The position numbers were made by a program, and so were the translations under genes. Source: Shimwellia pseudoproteus (GTDB lineage Bacteria; Pseudomonadota; Gammaproteobacteria; Enterobacterales; Enterobacteriaceae). Taken from it: 59,147 nucleotides of DNA. Below the pieces are notes generated by a model that worked only from the letters and a program-made list of their open reading frames with translations, searched no databases and was not told the DNA's origin. The stretch's first letter is position 1. The number at the start of each line of letters is the position of its first letter. Below are positions 1-11,474 of this stretch, in pieces. The stretch is taken from the NCBI RefSeq assembly GCF_016415625.1, contig NZ_WBXP01000022.1:1-59147 (forward strand). Reading direction: 5' to 3'.

Positions 1-1
1 A

Positions 2-307
2 CGCTTAAAAAATGAAGCGGCACTGGCATCACTTTGTGGTGTAAATCCGTTACCAGCATCATCAGGAAAAACAGTCAGGCACAGATTAAACCGTGGCGGT
101 TCACGTGAAGCAAATAATGCACTATGGACAATAGCTCTTGTGCGTATGCGTAGCGATCCACGAACAAAAATATATGTAAACAGACGAACCCGTGAAGGGC
201 TGTCGACTAAAGAGATCCTGAGATGTCTAAAACGATACATCGTCCGTGAGCTCTATCCATTGATTTTATCGGATTTAGCCTATGCTAATCGCACGTTCTT
301 GACATAG
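2..307 (+). pseudogene. IS110-family transposase, C-terminal part only
   Basis: The reading frame enters from the left edge and ends at the TAG at 305-307. Its translation has the IS110 (Transposase_20) C-terminal signature: a cysteine-glycine-proline stretch, then ASSGKT, an RHRLNRGG motif, ANNALWTIALVRMRSDPRT, and a closing CLKRYIVRELY. Elements of this family move with a RuvC-like DEDD catalytic domain, which would lie upstream and outside the window. Only about 101 codons are visible. The frame stops about 8 bases before an IS3-type fragment begins, so two unrelated transposase tails are joined. Family assignment is confident; whether the element is whole to the left cannot be seen. Confidence 0.85.
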
Positions 308-311
308 GAGC

Positions 312-500
312 GTCAATGCGGTGGCCGAATCGTTCTTCAGTTCGCTGAAAAAAGAACGCATCAGGAAGAGAATATACAAAACCCGGGATCTGGCCCGGGC
401 GGATATCTTCGATTACATTGAAGTGTTCTACAACCGGGCCCGGCGCCACAGTCATCTCGGCGGCGTCAGTCCGGAGGCCTTCGAACAGGCCTCATCGTGA
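312..500 (+). pseudogene. IS3-family transposase (OrfB) C-terminal fragment
   Basis: In-frame residues NAVAESFFSSLKKER, then YKTRDLARADIFDYIE, FYNRARRHSHLGG and SPEAFEQ, ending in TGA at 498-500. This is the last quarter of an IS3-family DDE transposase; the E of AESFF is the third catalytic acid. Everything upstream of that motif is missing and replaced by the IS110 tail. The bases up to about 535 (ending GGGTCAGTCCA) look like the right terminal repeat of the element. No start codon or first two catalytic Asp residues remain, so it is inactive. Confidence 0.88.
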
Positions 501-535
501 GGACAGAATTTGTCTACGGGCGTGGGGTCAGTCCA
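501..535 (+). mobile_element. Probable right end of the IS3-family element
   Basis: Short non-coding stretch right after the transposase stop, ending in GTGGGGTCAGTCCA, which has the look of an IS3-type terminal inverted repeat. The matching left end is not in the window, so the exact boundary is inferred. Confidence 0.5.
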
Positions 536-580
536 ATATGAGGCTCACAGCGAACAGATAGAGCATCAACGAAGAAGTGA

Positions 581-613
581 AATACGGCCAGAATGTCGAA
601 CTCTGGCCGTATT
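581..613. terminator. Hairpin downstream of the HTH gene
   Basis: A perfect 12-bp stem, AATACGGCCAGA (581-592) and TCTGGCCGTATT (602-613), with a 9-nt loop. It lies 52 bases past the stop of the leftward HTH gene. There is no long T-run on the leftward strand, so terminator activity is likely but not certain. Confidence 0.55.
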
Positions 614-664
614 CTTATTATTTAACAATTGATGATCACCTGTGTAAGCTTTTAATAAACTTCT

Positions 665-1249
665 TTACTGACTAAACGCCTGCTGAATTTCCTGGCGCAG
701 TATCGTAAACGCATAAGGATCAAAGCGGTTGGCTACCAGCCGGCTGGAGTCAGTGAGAACCTCAAAGGTATCCTCAGACTTCATGTCATTGTTATAGGAA
801 AACAGGATGCTACCCGGATTAAATATATGAAAATAAGTAACGCCTAACTCAAAAGCAGGTTGGGAGGAGTAAAGCTCAAACTGCTGTGCTTTATTGTTAT
901 AGGCAACCATATAAATATTATAATTCTCTTTCTTAAAGAATTCTGCCAGTAACTCAATGGTGTTGCGGGCATTTTGTGCTATCCCATTAGCATTGGGTCC
1001 CTGAGCGTTGTGTTCCCTTAACTCGGCCAAAGCATATTGAGCACCGCAAAATATGCTTGCCAAAAATTTCTTACGTTTCATCATATTGCCTCTGGTTAAA
1101 TCCCTTCTGGGACTGTAAAGAGTTCCGTCAACAATGATCCAGTCATCGTTAACCCATTTTGTAACTTGTTGAGGAGTAACACTCATACTTTTAGCAAAAG
1201 CAGATTTATTCCCGTCAAAGAAAAGATCGATATGTTCAGAAAGCTTCAT
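665..1249 (-). CDS. Phage-type HTH regulator, island-encoded, 194 aa
   Basis: The start at 1249 was chosen over the longer frame because AGGTT precedes that ATG and the residues upstream look non-coding. The first 50 residues (MKLSEHIDLFFDG, then AFAKSMSVTPQQVTKWV and LYSPRRD) form a Cro-like helix-turn-helix of the kind found in lambdoid and satellite phage genes, with the recognition helix near residues 23-36. The remaining 140 residues are not recognised; they contain no transmembrane segment and one stretch rich in Asn and Phe. The gene is alone, between IS remnants and the integrase, and is AT-rich compared with the core genes to the right. I infer a DNA-binding role; target and ligand are unknown. 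Confidence 0.6.
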   Translation of the reverse strand: MKLSEHIDLFFDGNKSAFAKSMSVTPQQVTKWVNDDWIIVDGTLYSPRRDLTRGNMMKRKKFLASIFCGAQYALAELREHNAQGPNANGIAQNARNTIELLAEFFKKENYNIYMVAYNNKAQQFELYSSQPAFELGVTYFHIFNPGSILFSYNNDMKSEDTFEVLTDSSRLVANRFDPYAFTILRQEIQQAFSQ

Positions 1250-1797
1250 AACTAACCTGTTTGACTGTTTCAACCACAACACCATAATCATTTTTTGATT
1301 ATACATCAACTAAAATTGATTATGTCTTTCGTTCAGTTCCGGAACTGGGGGCGGATCTGCGAGAAGATGAGAGAGATTGATGCAGGACAGGTACTAATTA
1401 AGGAGGATTGTTGCAATATCTGGATTATTGTCTTTTGAGAAGATAAAGGTGACGATTACCACTCAAAGTGGAAAAATGATCCTGCCGGCGAATCAGCCAC
1501 GAAGTGGTACTCATCATTTTAACCCTGAACGACCGTCCTGACCGCTGACATCGTTTCCGGTCACTAAAGTTTGCTTTGTGCCACAGCAGACATTGATAAC
1601 ATTGAGATATGCCAATTTATGGGGAACAGGCCAGCATAGCTTGTAAGAATCAAGCTACTATCGATAAACAAAAATTTCGAAAGCTATAAGCATCTGGCAT
1701 TCACTGTTTACATATACTATAGGTTGAATTGTAGGTTTGAATTAAATATGAATAAATATCTATGTTAATCAACAATAAAGCACCAATGCATCACCGT
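1250..1797. other. Non-coding stretch between HTH gene and integrase
   Basis: No gene is supported in these 548 bases. The part next to the HTH gene has two TTGATTAT words about 20 bases apart, a possible autoregulatory site. Around 1450-1580 the sequence resembles non-coding debris of transposable elements, but no family could be assigned. The rest is AT-rich. Confidence 0.4.
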
Positions 1798-2979
1798 TTA
1801 TTTAACGTTAGCGCAGCATACCCATCCATCAAGCTTATTAGCCCATTCCTGCATCATCACTTTTCGTTCATCAAGATAAGTCGCATGGTTATAAGTGCGG
1901 CGAACGTTGTTGGTATCAGCATGAGCAAGCTGAACTTCGATAGCGTCAGGTCGATAGCCCATCTCGTTTAAGCGGGTACTTCCTGTGGTTCGTGTTGCAT
2001 GTGGGCTATAAGTACCACTCCAGCCGATGCTTTTAAGTAGTTGGCGCAGAGAGTTCGATGTCATTGGACCTAGCGGATTATCCCTGCCCGGGAAAAGGTG
2101 CTGCCGATGCCCGGTTAATCCCTGTAGTGTTCTGAGCATTTTGACTGCCTGTAAGGGTAGGGGAATAACGTGTTCTCTGCGGGCTTTCATTCGCGCTGCC
2201 GGAATGGTCCAGAGGGCATTATCTAGATCGATTTCTGCCCACTCCGCTTCAGTGGCTTCTGCTGGACGAGCCAGTGTCCACCACATCAGCCACATGCAAT
2301 AGTTAACCTGGTATGACCCGCGACTATTGTCAAAACAGCCTAATAACTTTCCAATTTGCTGAGGATTCAATGCCTGTTTGTGTTGTGTCTTATTGGCCGG
2401 AAGGGCCTTGCGCACAGGCCATACGGGATCGCTATCAGCTCTAAGTGTCGCGACTGCCAACTCAAAAACAGATGAAATGGTGCGACGGGCTTCAGCAGCA
2501 ACTGTCGGTGCACCTCGCTTAGCGGTTTCCTGGAGAATTTTAAGAATGTGGTATGGAGTGATCTCCCTGACTGGGAGCTTACCTATCGCGGGGAAAACCA
2601 CACGTTCAAGCATATCCAGTCGCCGGGTTTTGGTGATTTCGGCCCAGTCTTTCATCTGCAACCACTCTTTGGCGATTAGCTCAAAGGTGTTGGATGCGTC
2701 ATTGACCTTGCGGATCTTATCTAACTGGCGAGCCAGTGTCGGGCTAACACCATCTGCGACTTGCTTACGTGCTTGCTCGCATTTCTCGCGGGCTTCAGCA
2801 AGTTTGACCGTCGGGTATTCACCCAACGCAAACATGCTGGATTTACCATTGAGTTTAAACCGATAGCGCCATGCCTTTTTGCCATTGGGTTTCACTTCCA
2901 GGTAGAGACCGTTGAAGTCATTGAGACGATAGAGTTTTTCTTTCGGCTTGGCAGTGCGGCATTGCGTATCAGTGAGCAT
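1798..2979 (-). CDS. int: P4-type tyrosine integrase
   Basis: A 393-aa site-specific recombinase. Residues 1-90 form the arm-binding DUF4102 domain (LTDTQCRTAKPKEKLYRLND, YPTVKLAEARE). A central SAM-like core-binding region follows (about 100-185), then the catalytic domain with ARPAEATEAEW (first Arg), the HATR box in SPHATRTTGS, LAHAD and the nucleophile Tyr in RRTYNHATY. All expected catalytic residues are present and the length is normal, so it is probably active. The 5' end faces the 3' end of ychF across 214 bp, the usual placement of a P4-like integrase next to its attachment site. It would integrate and, with an excisionase not seen here, excise the island lying to the left. Confidence 0.93.
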   Translation of the reverse strand: MLTDTQCRTAKPKEKLYRLNDFNGLYLEVKPNGKKAWRYRFKLNGKSSMFALGEYPTVKLAEAREKCEQARKQVADGVSPTLARQLDKIRKVNDASNTFELIAKEWLQMKDWAEITKTRRLDMLERVVFPAIGKLPVREITPYHILKILQETAKRGAPTVAAEARRTISSVFELAVATLRADSDPVWPVRKALPANKTQHKQALNPQQIGKLLGCFDNSRGSYQVNYCMWLMWWTLARPAEATEAEWAEIDLDNALWTIPAARMKARREHVIPLPLQAVKMLRTLQGLTGHRQHLFPGRDNPLGPMTSNSLRQLLKSIGWSGTYSPHATRTTGSTRLNEMGYRPDAIEVQLAHADTNNVRRTYNHATYLDERKVMMQEWANKLDGWVCCANVK

Positions 2980-3080
2980 AACAGGGCCTTGTCTATTTCT
3001 TATACCGTTATTGTACTCACCTTAAATGATAATGGGAACAGATTATACTCATCTATGTACTCATTTTAGACTGCGCTTTC

Positions 3081-3183
3081 ATGAGATTGTATGAGACAAC
3101 ATGGAATGAAAAATCCACGCAATTGCGTGGATTTTATAGGTTTTTTAGATGTTCATGAGAAGTTATGACATCTCATGAGACAA
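3081..3183. repeat. ATGAGA direct repeats, candidate arm-type/attachment region
   Basis: ATGAGA occurs at 3081-3086, 3091-3096, 3155-3160 and 3175-3180, with a near copy ATGACA at 3165-3170. TATGAGACAA (3090-3099) and CATGAGACAA (3174-3183) share a longer core. The spacing of 10 and 20 bp puts sites on the same helix face. They lie upstream of the integrase start, on both sides of the hairpin at 3110-3135, as arm-type integrase sites usually flank a core. The attachment role is inference. Confidence 0.45.
3110..3135. terminator. Hairpin after ychF
   Basis: AAAATCCACGC (3110-3120), loop AATT, GCGTGGATTTT (3125-3135): an 11-bp stem bounded by A- and T-tracts, so it can stop transcription in either direction. 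It lies downstream of leftward ychF and may double as the core of the island attachment site. Confidence 0.65.
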
Positions 3184-3193
3184 TAAATTTTAT

Positions 3194-4285
3194 TTAGACG
3201 TTAAACAGGAAGTTCATTACATCGCCATCTTTCACGATGTAGTCTTTCCCTTCTGCGCGCATTTTGCCCGCTTCTTTGGCGCCTTGCTCACCCTTGTAGG
3301 TGATAAAGTCTTCAAACGCGATAGTCTGGGCGCGGATAAAGCCTTTCTCAAAGTCGGTGTGGATTTTACCGGCCGCCTGCGGAGCCGTCGCCCCGACCGG
3401 GATGGTCCAGGCGCGAACTTCCTTCACCCCGGCGGTGAAATAGGTTTGCAGGTTCAGCAGAGAGTAACCGGCGCGGATCACGCGGTTCAGGCCCGGCTCT
3501 TCAATGCCCAGCTCAGCCATAAACTCATCGCGCTCTTCGTCATCCAGCTCGGCAATATCGGCTTCTACCGCAGCACATACCGGCACCACCACAGAACCTT
3601 CTTGCGCGGCGATTTCGCGTACCTGATCGAGATACGGGTTATTTTCGAAACCGTCTTCGTTAACGTTGGCGATATACATGGTCGGCTTCAGGGTCAGGAA
3701 GCTCAGGTAGCGGATAGCCGCTTTATCTTCTTCGCTCAGATCCAGCGCCCGCAGCATACCGGCATTTTCCAGCTGCGGCAGGCATTTTTCCAGGGCCGCC
3801 AGCTCGGCTTTAGCGTCTTTGTCGCCGCCTTTGGCTTTCTTCTGCACCCGGTGGATTGCGCGCTCGCAGGTGTCCAGGTCAGACAGGGCCAGTTCGGTAT
3901 TGATGACATCAATATCTTCCGCCGGGTTTACGCGGCCGGACACGTGAATGATATTGTCATTCTCGAAGCAGCGCACCACGTGGCCAATGGCTTCAGTTTC
4001 ACGGATATTGGTCAGGAACTGGTTACCCAGGCCTTCACCTTTGGAAGCCCCTTTTACCAGGCCCGCGATATCCACGAACTCCATGGTGGTAGGCAGAATA
4101 CGCTGCGGTTTTACGATCTCCGCAAGTTTGTCCAGACGCGGGTCAGGCATGGGGACGACGCCGGTGTTTGGTTCAATGGTGCAGAACGGGAAGTTTGCTG
4201 CTTCGATCCCCGCTTTGGTAAGCGCATTGAAGAGGGTGGATTTACCAACGTTCGGCAGGCCGACGATACCGCATTTGAATCCCAT
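3194..4285 (-). CDS. ychF: Redox-regulated P-loop ATPase YchF/OLA1
   Basis: A 363-aa member of the Obg-related YchF family, which hydrolyses ATP rather than GTP and associates with ribosomes and 50S subunits in oxidative stress responses. The P-loop GLPNVGKST is at residues 9-17 and switch II is in [17 protein letters not shown]. The fourth nucleotide motif is NVNE instead of NKxD, the known basis of ATP preference. A helical insert (about 130-200) precedes the C-terminal TGS domain (from about 280, [15 protein letters not shown]). The start is preceded by AAGGTG. It lies downstream of pth on the same strand (127-bp gap), as in E. coli. Confidence 0.98.
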   Translation of the reverse strand: MGFKCGIVGLPNVGKSTLFNALTKAGIEAANFPFCTIEPNTGVVPMPDPRLDKLAEIVKPQRILPTTMEFVDIAGLVKGASKGEGLGNQFLTNIRETEAIGHVVRCFENDNIIHVSGRVNPAEDIDVINTELALSDLDTCERAIHRVQKKAKGGDKDAKAELAALEKCLPQLENAGMLRALDLSEEDKAAIRYLSFLTLKPTMYIANVNEDGFENNPYLDQVREIAAQEGSVVVPVCAAVEADIAELDDEERDEFMAELGIEEPGLNRVIRAGYSLLNLQTYFTAGVKEVRAWTIPVGATAPQAAGKIHTDFEKGFIRAQTIAFEDFITYKGEQGAKEAGKMRAEGKDYIVKDGDVMNFLFNV

Positions 4286-4411
4286 GGTTTAGATCACCTT
4301 AATTACATGATAATCAGAGGGTTAAATGAAACCCGCTGATGAAAAGAAAAATATCTGCTTATTATACACAGAAACGGTGTTTTCCGGGGGATAAATCCGC
4401 CCGGACGGTGG

Positions 4412-4996
4412 TTATTGCGCTTTAAAGGCGTGTAACCGGTTCGTGGCTTTGGTCAGGCCGTCCTGCAGCCATATTTCGCTACAGCGCGCCGCTTCGTCAA
4501 TGGCTTCATCGATCAGCTTCTGCTCACTTAATGGCGGTTTACCGAGCACAAAACCAACAACCTTGTTTTTATCGCCCGGATGGCCGATACCGACCCTCAA
4601 ACGGTGGAAATTCGGATTGTTGCCCAGCTTGCTGATAATGTCCTTCAGACCATTATGGCCGCCGTGGCCACCGCCCAGTTTAAACTTGGCGACGCCCGGG
4701 GGCAGATCCAGCTCATCGTGGGCCACCAGAATCTCGTCCGGGGCAATCCGGTAAAACGTCGCCATCGCCGCCACCGCTTTCCCGCTGAGGTTCATAAAGG
4801 TGGTGGGCACCAGTAAGCGGACGTCTTCCCCCGCCAGGGTAATACGGGCGGTATAGCCAAAGAATTTAGGCTCTTCCTTCAGTGGCTGGCGGGCGCGCTC
4901 AGCCAGCAGGTCGACATACCATGCGCCCGCATTATGGCGGGTAGCGGCATATTCTGCGCCGGGGTTGGCCAGGCCGACAATCAATTTAATGGTCAC
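4412..4996 (-). CDS. pth: Peptidyl-tRNA hydrolase
   Basis: A 194-aa enzyme that cleaves the ester bond of peptidyl-tRNAs released from stalled ribosomes, recycling tRNA in the cytoplasm. Family motifs are complete: [17 protein letters not shown] with Asn11 and the catalytic His21, FMNLSG, and HDELDLPPG with the supporting Asp, then [10 protein letters not shown]. The length equals the usual 194 residues. It is the first gene of a leftward pth-ychF pair and diverges from ychH. Confidence 0.98.
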   Translation of the reverse strand: MTIKLIVGLANPGAEYAATRHNAGAWYVDLLAERARQPLKEEPKFFGYTARITLAGEDVRLLVPTTFMNLSGKAVAAMATFYRIAPDEILVAHDELDLPPGVAKFKLGGGHGGHNGLKDIISKLGNNPNFHRLRVGIGHPGDKNKVVGFVLGKPPLSEQKLIDEAIDEAARCSEIWLQDGLTKATNRLHAFKAQ

Positions 4997-5160
4997 GTGA
5001 CTTTCCTGAAAAGAGATAGCAAAAACGAAAAAACGGCGCCTAGTTTACTGTGCTGGCGGGGTAATGACAAAGCGCTTCGCGACGGGGAGATAATTGTGAT
5101 CCTGAACGATTTGAATTTGATGTTATTCAACGCATTATTTGTAAAGTTTTGTTGCCCAAA

Positions 5161-5210
5161 TGTGACCGTTTGCGCAAAATATGAAACATCAGTGCGCTAT
5201 ACTTATTCAC
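5161..5210 (+). promoter_or_regulatory. Class II CRP-type promoter of ychH
   Basis: TGTGA at 5161-5165 is followed after 6 bases by GCGCA, a CRP site with one good half. A -10 hexamer TATACT is at 5198-5203 and no -35 is evident. If transcription starts near 5210 the CRP site is centred at -41.5, the class II position. CRP control of ychH is known in E. coli; the site here is read from sequence only. Confidence 0.55.
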
Positions 5211-5259
5211 ACAAGGAAAGGGGATATTCCCCGCCATGCAGACGTACCGGAGGTGACAT

Positions 5260-5532
5260 ATGAAACGCAAAAACGCTTCGTTACTGGGTAATGTCCTAAT
5301 GGGACTGGGGTTGGTGGTGATGGTAGTCGGGATTGGCTACTCCATACTCAATCAGCTTCCCCAGATCAATCTTCCACAGTATTTTGAGCATGGCGCATTA
5401 CTGAGTATCTTCATTGGTGCCATCCTCTGGTTAGCCGGCGCACGTGTCGGTGGCCGCGAACGGGTAGCCGATCGGTACTGGTGGGTACGCCATTATGATA
5501 AACGCTGTCGCCGGAATGCCCGCCACGGGTAA
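5260..5532 (+). CDS. ychH: YchH family inner-membrane stress protein (DUF2583)
   Basis: A 90-aa protein with two hydrophobic segments (about residues 8-30 and 43-62) separated by a short loop (NQLPQINLPQYFEHG) and a basic, Arg-rich tail. In E. coli YchH is a small inner-membrane protein induced by stress and catabolite control; its biochemical role is unknown. GGAGGTGACAT before the ATG is a near-perfect ribosome binding site. It diverges from pth and converges with dauA. Confidence 0.93.
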   Translation: MKRKNASLLGNVLMGLGLVVMVVGIGYSILNQLPQINLPQYFEHGALLSIFIGAILWLAGARVGGRERVADRYWWVRHYDKRCRRNARHG

Positions 5533-5561
5533 CATGACCGGCTGATAGCGGCACTGAGGCA

Positions 5562-5586
5562 AAAGGGCGACGTGATGTCGCCCTTT
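5562..5586. terminator. Shared ychH/dauA terminator
   Basis: AAAGGGCGAC (5562-5571), loop GTGAT, GTCGCCCTTT (5577-5586). A perfect 10-bp stem between convergent ychH and dauA, 29 bases after the ychH stop and 10 before the dauA stop. Confidence 0.8.
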
Positions 5587-5596
5587 GTATTACCGA

Positions 5597-7279
5597 TCAG
5601 TCTATATCCCGCATGGCATCTTGCACATCGGTGAAGAAGGCCAGCTTGCCGGGGATTGGCTGCACTCTGCCCCGGGCGAGGGTGCGCAGCGGCTGAAATT
5701 GCAGGTTACTGATCCGCAGTTCGCAGCCTTCCGGTAGCCGGGCAATAAACCGCTGCAGGGCATCCAGCCCACCGGCATCCAGCAGCGGCACCATATCCCA
5801 CTGCAGCAGAATCACCCGCTGCCCCTGCTGGCGCAGCGCCAGTTCGCTGAAAATTTTCTCTGCCGCGGCAAAAAACAGCGGGCCGGTCACCCGCAGCGCC
5901 AGCACCCCGGCGGGCTGTTCTCCGCCCAGTTCCACCAGTTTGGTCATGCTGGCAATCCGGCGCATAAACAACAGCGAGGCCAGCACAATCCCGACGCTAA
6001 TAGCGATAACCATATCGAACAGGACCGTCAGGGACATACAGATCAACATCACCATAATGTCGTCCCGAGGGGCTCTGCGCAGCAGGTTGATCACCTTGTG
6101 TGCCTCACTCATGTTCCAGGCCACCATCAGTAGCAGGGCCGCCATGGCAGACAGCGGCAGCCAGGAGAGCAGCGGGGCCAGCGCCAGCAGCGCGAGGATA
6201 ACCAGCAGTGAGTGGATAATTGCCGCCACCGGCGATGTGGCCCCGGCGCGTACGTTAGCCGCCGAACGGGCAATGGCCCCGGTGGCGGTAATCCCGCCGA
6301 AGAACGGCGCAATAATATTGCCGATACCCTGGCCCAGCAGCTCGCCATTGGCGTTATGTTTGGTGCTGGTCATTCCGTCCAGCACCACGGCGCACAGCAG
6401 GGACTCAATGGCGCCCAGCACCGCCATGGAGAAGGCCGCCGGTAACAGCAGGCGGATGGTTTCCCAGCTCAGCGTAAAATCAGACCCCGGGATTTTCCAG
6501 GGTAGCATCAGCTGGGGCAACAGCTGGGGAATACCGTTACCCTGGCTGCCGTCCGCCAGCACATAATGGAAGCGTGAACCGATAGTGGCGACCTGGGCGC
6601 CACACTGGCTGGCAATCACCATCACGACACAACCTGCCAGCACCGCAGGCAGATGCCCGGGGAGCTTCAGGCCCAGCCGTGGCCACAGGATCAGCACCCC
6701 GAGGGTGACCACACCGACCAGGGCATCCCCCCATTGCAGGGTGGGCATCGCCATCACCAGGGCGGCAACCTTCGCCGGGTAACTTTCTGGCATATGGGGG
6801 ATGGTCAGGCCGAAAAAGTCCTTCAGCTGCATGGTGGCAATGGTTATCCCGATACCGGAAGTAAAGCCGAGGGTTACCGATAACGGAATATATTCAATTA
6901 AGCGCCCAAAACGCGCCAGGGCAAATAGAATCAGGAAGATCCCCGACAGGAACGTGGCAATCAGCAGCCCGGCCAGCCCGAATTGCTGGGCAACCGGATA
7001 GAGGATGACCACAAAGGCCGCCGTGGGGCCGGAAACGCTAAACCGCGAGCCGCCGCACACCGCAGTAATAATCCCGGCCACCGCCGAGGTATAAAGCCCA
7101 TACTGGGGAGCCACGCCGCTACCAATGGCCAGCGCCATGGCGAGGGGGATGGCAATAATACCTACAGTAAGCCCGGCGATGATGTCGCGAATAAACCGTG
7201 ATGATGTGTATTTCTCTCGCCAGCAGGCATCAATAATGGCGCGAAACGGCAATACCGTAAAAAGGGCGCGTTGTTTCAT
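5597..7279 (-). CDS. dauA: C4-dicarboxylate transporter DauA (SulP family)
   Basis: A 560-aa SulP/SLC26-type carrier. About eleven to twelve membrane segments span residues 25-425, including the family signature around [18 protein letters not shown] and [22 protein letters not shown] sequence, followed by a cytoplasmic STAS domain (about 435-555) with the [10 protein letters not shown] loop. The E. coli homologue (formerly YchM) takes up succinate and other C4-dicarboxylates aerobically at acidic pH. The ATG at 7279 is preferred because GGAAGGATTC precedes it; an upstream TTG extends the frame by six codons. It is monocistronic and leftward, sharing a terminator with ychH. Confidence 0.95.
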   Translation of the reverse strand: MKQRALFTVLPFRAIIDACWREKYTSSRFIRDIIAGLTVGIIAIPLAMALAIGSGVAPQYGLYTSAVAGIITAVCGGSRFSVSGPTAAFVVILYPVAQQFGLAGLLIATFLSGIFLILFALARFGRLIEYIPLSVTLGFTSGIGITIATMQLKDFFGLTIPHMPESYPAKVAALVMAMPTLQWGDALVGVVTLGVLILWPRLGLKLPGHLPAVLAGCVVMVIASQCGAQVATIGSRFHYVLADGSQGNGIPQLLPQLMLPWKIPGSDFTLSWETIRLLLPAAFSMAVLGAIESLLCAVVLDGMTSTKHNANGELLGQGIGNIIAPFFGGITATGAIARSAANVRAGATSPVAAIIHSLLVILALLALAPLLSWLPLSAMAALLLMVAWNMSEAHKVINLLRRAPRDDIMVMLICMSLTVLFDMVIAISVGIVLASLLFMRRIASMTKLVELGGEQPAGVLALRVTGPLFFAAAEKIFSELALRQQGQRVILLQWDMVPLLDAGGLDALQRFIARLPEGCELRISNLQFQPLRTLARGRVQPIPGKLAFFTDVQDAMRDID

Positions 7280-7365
7280 GAATCCTTCCATGAGCAATCA
7301 AATGCGAAATAAAAAAGTTATAGCAGAGCCAGCCTGAAGCGGCGGCGGACGTGACGCGAATAAAC

Positions 7366-7392
7366 GAAAAAAACCGCCGTAGCGGGTTTTTT
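7366..7392 (-). terminator. prs terminator
   Basis: A GC-rich stem (CCCGC pairing with GCGGG/CGCCG-like bases around the loop) flanked by A- and T-runs; on the leftward strand it ends in seven T. It lies just past the prs stop codon. Confidence 0.75.
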
Positions 7393-7405
7393 ATTGGTTC
7401 AGCAA

Positions 7406-9351
<1,946 letters not shown>

Positions 9352-9354
9352 GGC

Positions 9355-9978
9355 TTATTTCACTATCCAGTTATCCATCCGCAGTTTAATGCGCTGGCTG
9401 CCCTCGGTCAGCTCCATATTGGTGGGCAGCGCGGGGGTGGCGTCATTATAGCTACTGTAGTTCACTTTCCAGTGGCGGCCATCGCCAGTGGTGTAGTTCA
9501 GGGTTTGCAGGCGGTATTTATCATCGAGGGTATAATCCGTGGCTTTACCCGGCAGGCCCAGCATCCAGGCGCGCAGGCTGTCGATAGGAATTGCCATACC
9601 GGTCAGCTTAGCGATCATTTCTTCAGCATTATCCGAGGTGTAGCTCTTGCCTTTATTGTCAATTAATTGCACGGAGCCTGGCTGCGCGGTCAGCGACATT
9701 TCGGTGCTGCCCAGCGGATTGGTCAGCAGCAGACGGTAGTGATCCTGGCCGGTTTGCTGCCAGAAGAAACGGGCATAGACCCGCTGGTCATCAGACAGGT
9801 AGGCAAACGCCCCCCGGGTCTGATACTGGGAGAGCTGCGTTACCGCGGTCTGGTGCTGTTTCCATTGCGGATCGGTGGGGCTTTTCCCCGGGCCCTGTGG
9901 CGGGGTAACGGCACAGGCCGCCAGCAACAGGCTGGCAAGCGGAAGTAAACGCAGTGGGCGCAAACGGGACATAAACAT
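9355..9978 (-). CDS. lolB: Outer-membrane lipoprotein receptor LolB
   Basis: LolB takes lipoproteins from the periplasmic carrier LolA and inserts them into the outer membrane. The N-terminus has a positively charged start, a hydrophobic stretch and the lipobox LLAAC, so it is itself a lipoprotein, with no Asp at +2 that would retain it in the inner membrane. [13 protein letters not shown] sequence and ARFFWQQTG are family hallmarks. The ATG at 9978 gives 207 residues, the E. coli length; an upstream ATG (9990) sits on top of the AAGG and a third (9972) is two codons later. It diverges from hemA and is essential in E. coli. Confidence 0.95.
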   Translation of the reverse strand: MFMSRLRPLRLLPLASLLLAACAVTPPQGPGKSPTDPQWKQHQTAVTQLSQYQTRGAFAYLSDDQRVYARFFWQQTGQDHYRLLLTNPLGSTEMSLTAQPGSVQLIDNKGKSYTSDNAEEMIAKLTGMAIPIDSLRAWMLGLPGKATDYTLDDKYRLQTLNYTTGDGRHWKVNYSSYNDATPALPTNMELTEGSQRIKLRMDNWIVK

Positions 9979-10176
9979 AGTGCAGCACATCCTTGGTTTT
10001 TTTCTTGGTAATAAGTGATCATGCTAGCCGTCACCGGGAAACGCGTCTACGTCAAGTTGTCAGAAATCATTAAATTAACTATTACTCCTAAAGGAGCGGT
10101 TCTCTTTTATTAATCTGTCGCATCCTGTATGATACAGCCAGAAATCCTTAGCAACGCCGGTACTATTTCCGTCCAA

Positions 10177-11433
10177 ATGACCCTGTTAGCATTAGGTATT
10201 AACCATAAAACCGCACCAGTGTCGCTGCGAGAACGCGTAACGTTTTCGCCGGATACCCTCGACCAGGCGCTGGCAAGTCTGCTCGCCCAGCCGATGGTGC
10301 AGGGCGGTGTGGTGCTGTCTACCTGCAACCGCACAGAGCTATATCTGAGTGTCGAAGAACAGGAAAATCTCCAGGAACAGCTGATTCAGTGGTTGTGTCA
10401 ATACCACAACCTGAATGAGGCCGAACTGCGCGCCAGCGTTTACTGGCACCGTAACCACGATGCGGTGAGTCATTTAATGCGGGTTGCCAGCGGCCTTGAT
10501 TCGATGATCCTCGGGGAACCGCAGATTCTGGGTCAGGTAAAAAAAGCCTTTGCCGATTCCCATTCCGGCCACACCAGCGCCAGCGAACTGGAACGTATGT
10601 TTCAGAAGTCGTTCTCGGTGGCGAAGCGGGTGCGCACCGAAACCGACATCGGCGCCAGCGCCGTCTCGGTGGCGTTTGCCGCCTGTACCCTGGCCCGGCA
10701 GATTTTTGAATCCCTGTCTGGGGTCACGGTGTTGCTGGTGGGCGCCGGGGAGACCATTGAACTGGTGGCCCGCCATTTGCGTGAGCACCGGGTGAAAAAG
10801 ATGATCATCGCCAACCGCACCCGTGAGCGCGCCCAGCGCCTGGCGGATGAGGTCAATGCGGAGGTGATCGAGTTAGCGGATATTGCGACACGCTTGCAGG
10901 ACGCGGATATCGTCATCAGCTCCACGGCCAGCCCGCTGCCGATTATTGGTAAAGGGATGGTGGAGAGCGCGATGAAAGCGCGCCGCAATCAGCCGATGCT
11001 GCTGGTGGATATCGCCGTTCCCCGCGATGTGGAGCCGGAAGTCGGCAAACTGGCCAACGCCTATTTATATGGTGTGGACGATTTGCAGGCCATCATTCAG
11101 CACAATATGGCCCAGCGCCAGGCGGCGGCGGTACAGGCCGAAAGTATCGTTGAGCAGGAAAGCAGCGAGTTTATGTCCTGGCTGCGGGCCCAAAGCGCCA
11201 GCGATACCATCCGTGATTTCCGCAGTCAGGCCCAGGCGGCGAGCGACGAGCTCAGTGCCAAAGCGCTGGCGGCGCTGCAACAAGGGGCCGATGCGCAGGA
11301 CGTTATCGAAGATCTGGCCCGTAAACTGACAAACCGCCTTATCCACACCCCCACAAAAGCACTTCAGCAGGCTGCCCGTAACGGGGACGAAGAACGCCTG
11401 CAAATTCTGCGTGACAGCCTCGGGCTGGATTAG
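10177..11433 (+). CDS. hemA: Glutamyl-tRNA reductase
   Basis: A 418-aa NADPH-dependent enzyme that converts Glu-tRNA(Glu) to glutamate-1-semialdehyde, the first committed step of tetrapyrrole synthesis. The catalytic Cys50 is in [11 protein letters not shown], substrate-binding residues are in [17 protein letters not shown], and the NADPH fold is [11 protein letters not shown]. The ATG at 10177 ([14 protein letters not shown]) gives exactly the usual length; the open frame continues 16 codons upstream without similarity. A possible -10 TATGAT is at 10128-10133. The second residue Thr followed by Leu-Leu is the N-terminal region that makes E. coli HemA unstable under heme sufficiency. Confidence 0.98.
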   Translation: MTLLALGINHKTAPVSLRERVTFSPDTLDQALASLLAQPMVQGGVVLSTCNRTELYLSVEEQENLQEQLIQWLCQYHNLNEAELRASVYWHRNHDAVSHLMRVASGLDSMILGEPQILGQVKKAFADSHSGHTSASELERMFQKSFSVAKRVRTETDIGASAVSVAFAACTLARQIFESLSGVTVLLVGAGETIELVARHLREHRVKKMIIANRTRERAQRLADEVNAEVIELADIATRLQDADIVISSTASPLPIIGKGMVESAMKARRNQPMLLVDIAVPRDVEPEVGKLANAYLYGVDDLQAIIQHNMAQRQAAAVQAESIVEQESSEFMSWLRAQSASDTIRDFRSQAQAASDELSAKALAALQQGADAQDVIEDLARKLTNRLIHTPTKALQQAARNGDEERLQILRDSLGLD

Positions 11434-11474
11434 CACATACCCATTCTTATTATTAAAAGGTCAAATCACTGCCC

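Noticed and set aside
1440..1580. Possible IS21- or IS66-type remnant
   Set aside because: Some resemblance to non-coding transposon debris, but no frame or terminal repeat can be matched with confidence.
3284..4339. 351-codon open frame on the plus strand
   Set aside because: It is entirely antisense to ychF, which has complete motifs; the frame has no ribosome site or recognisable domain.
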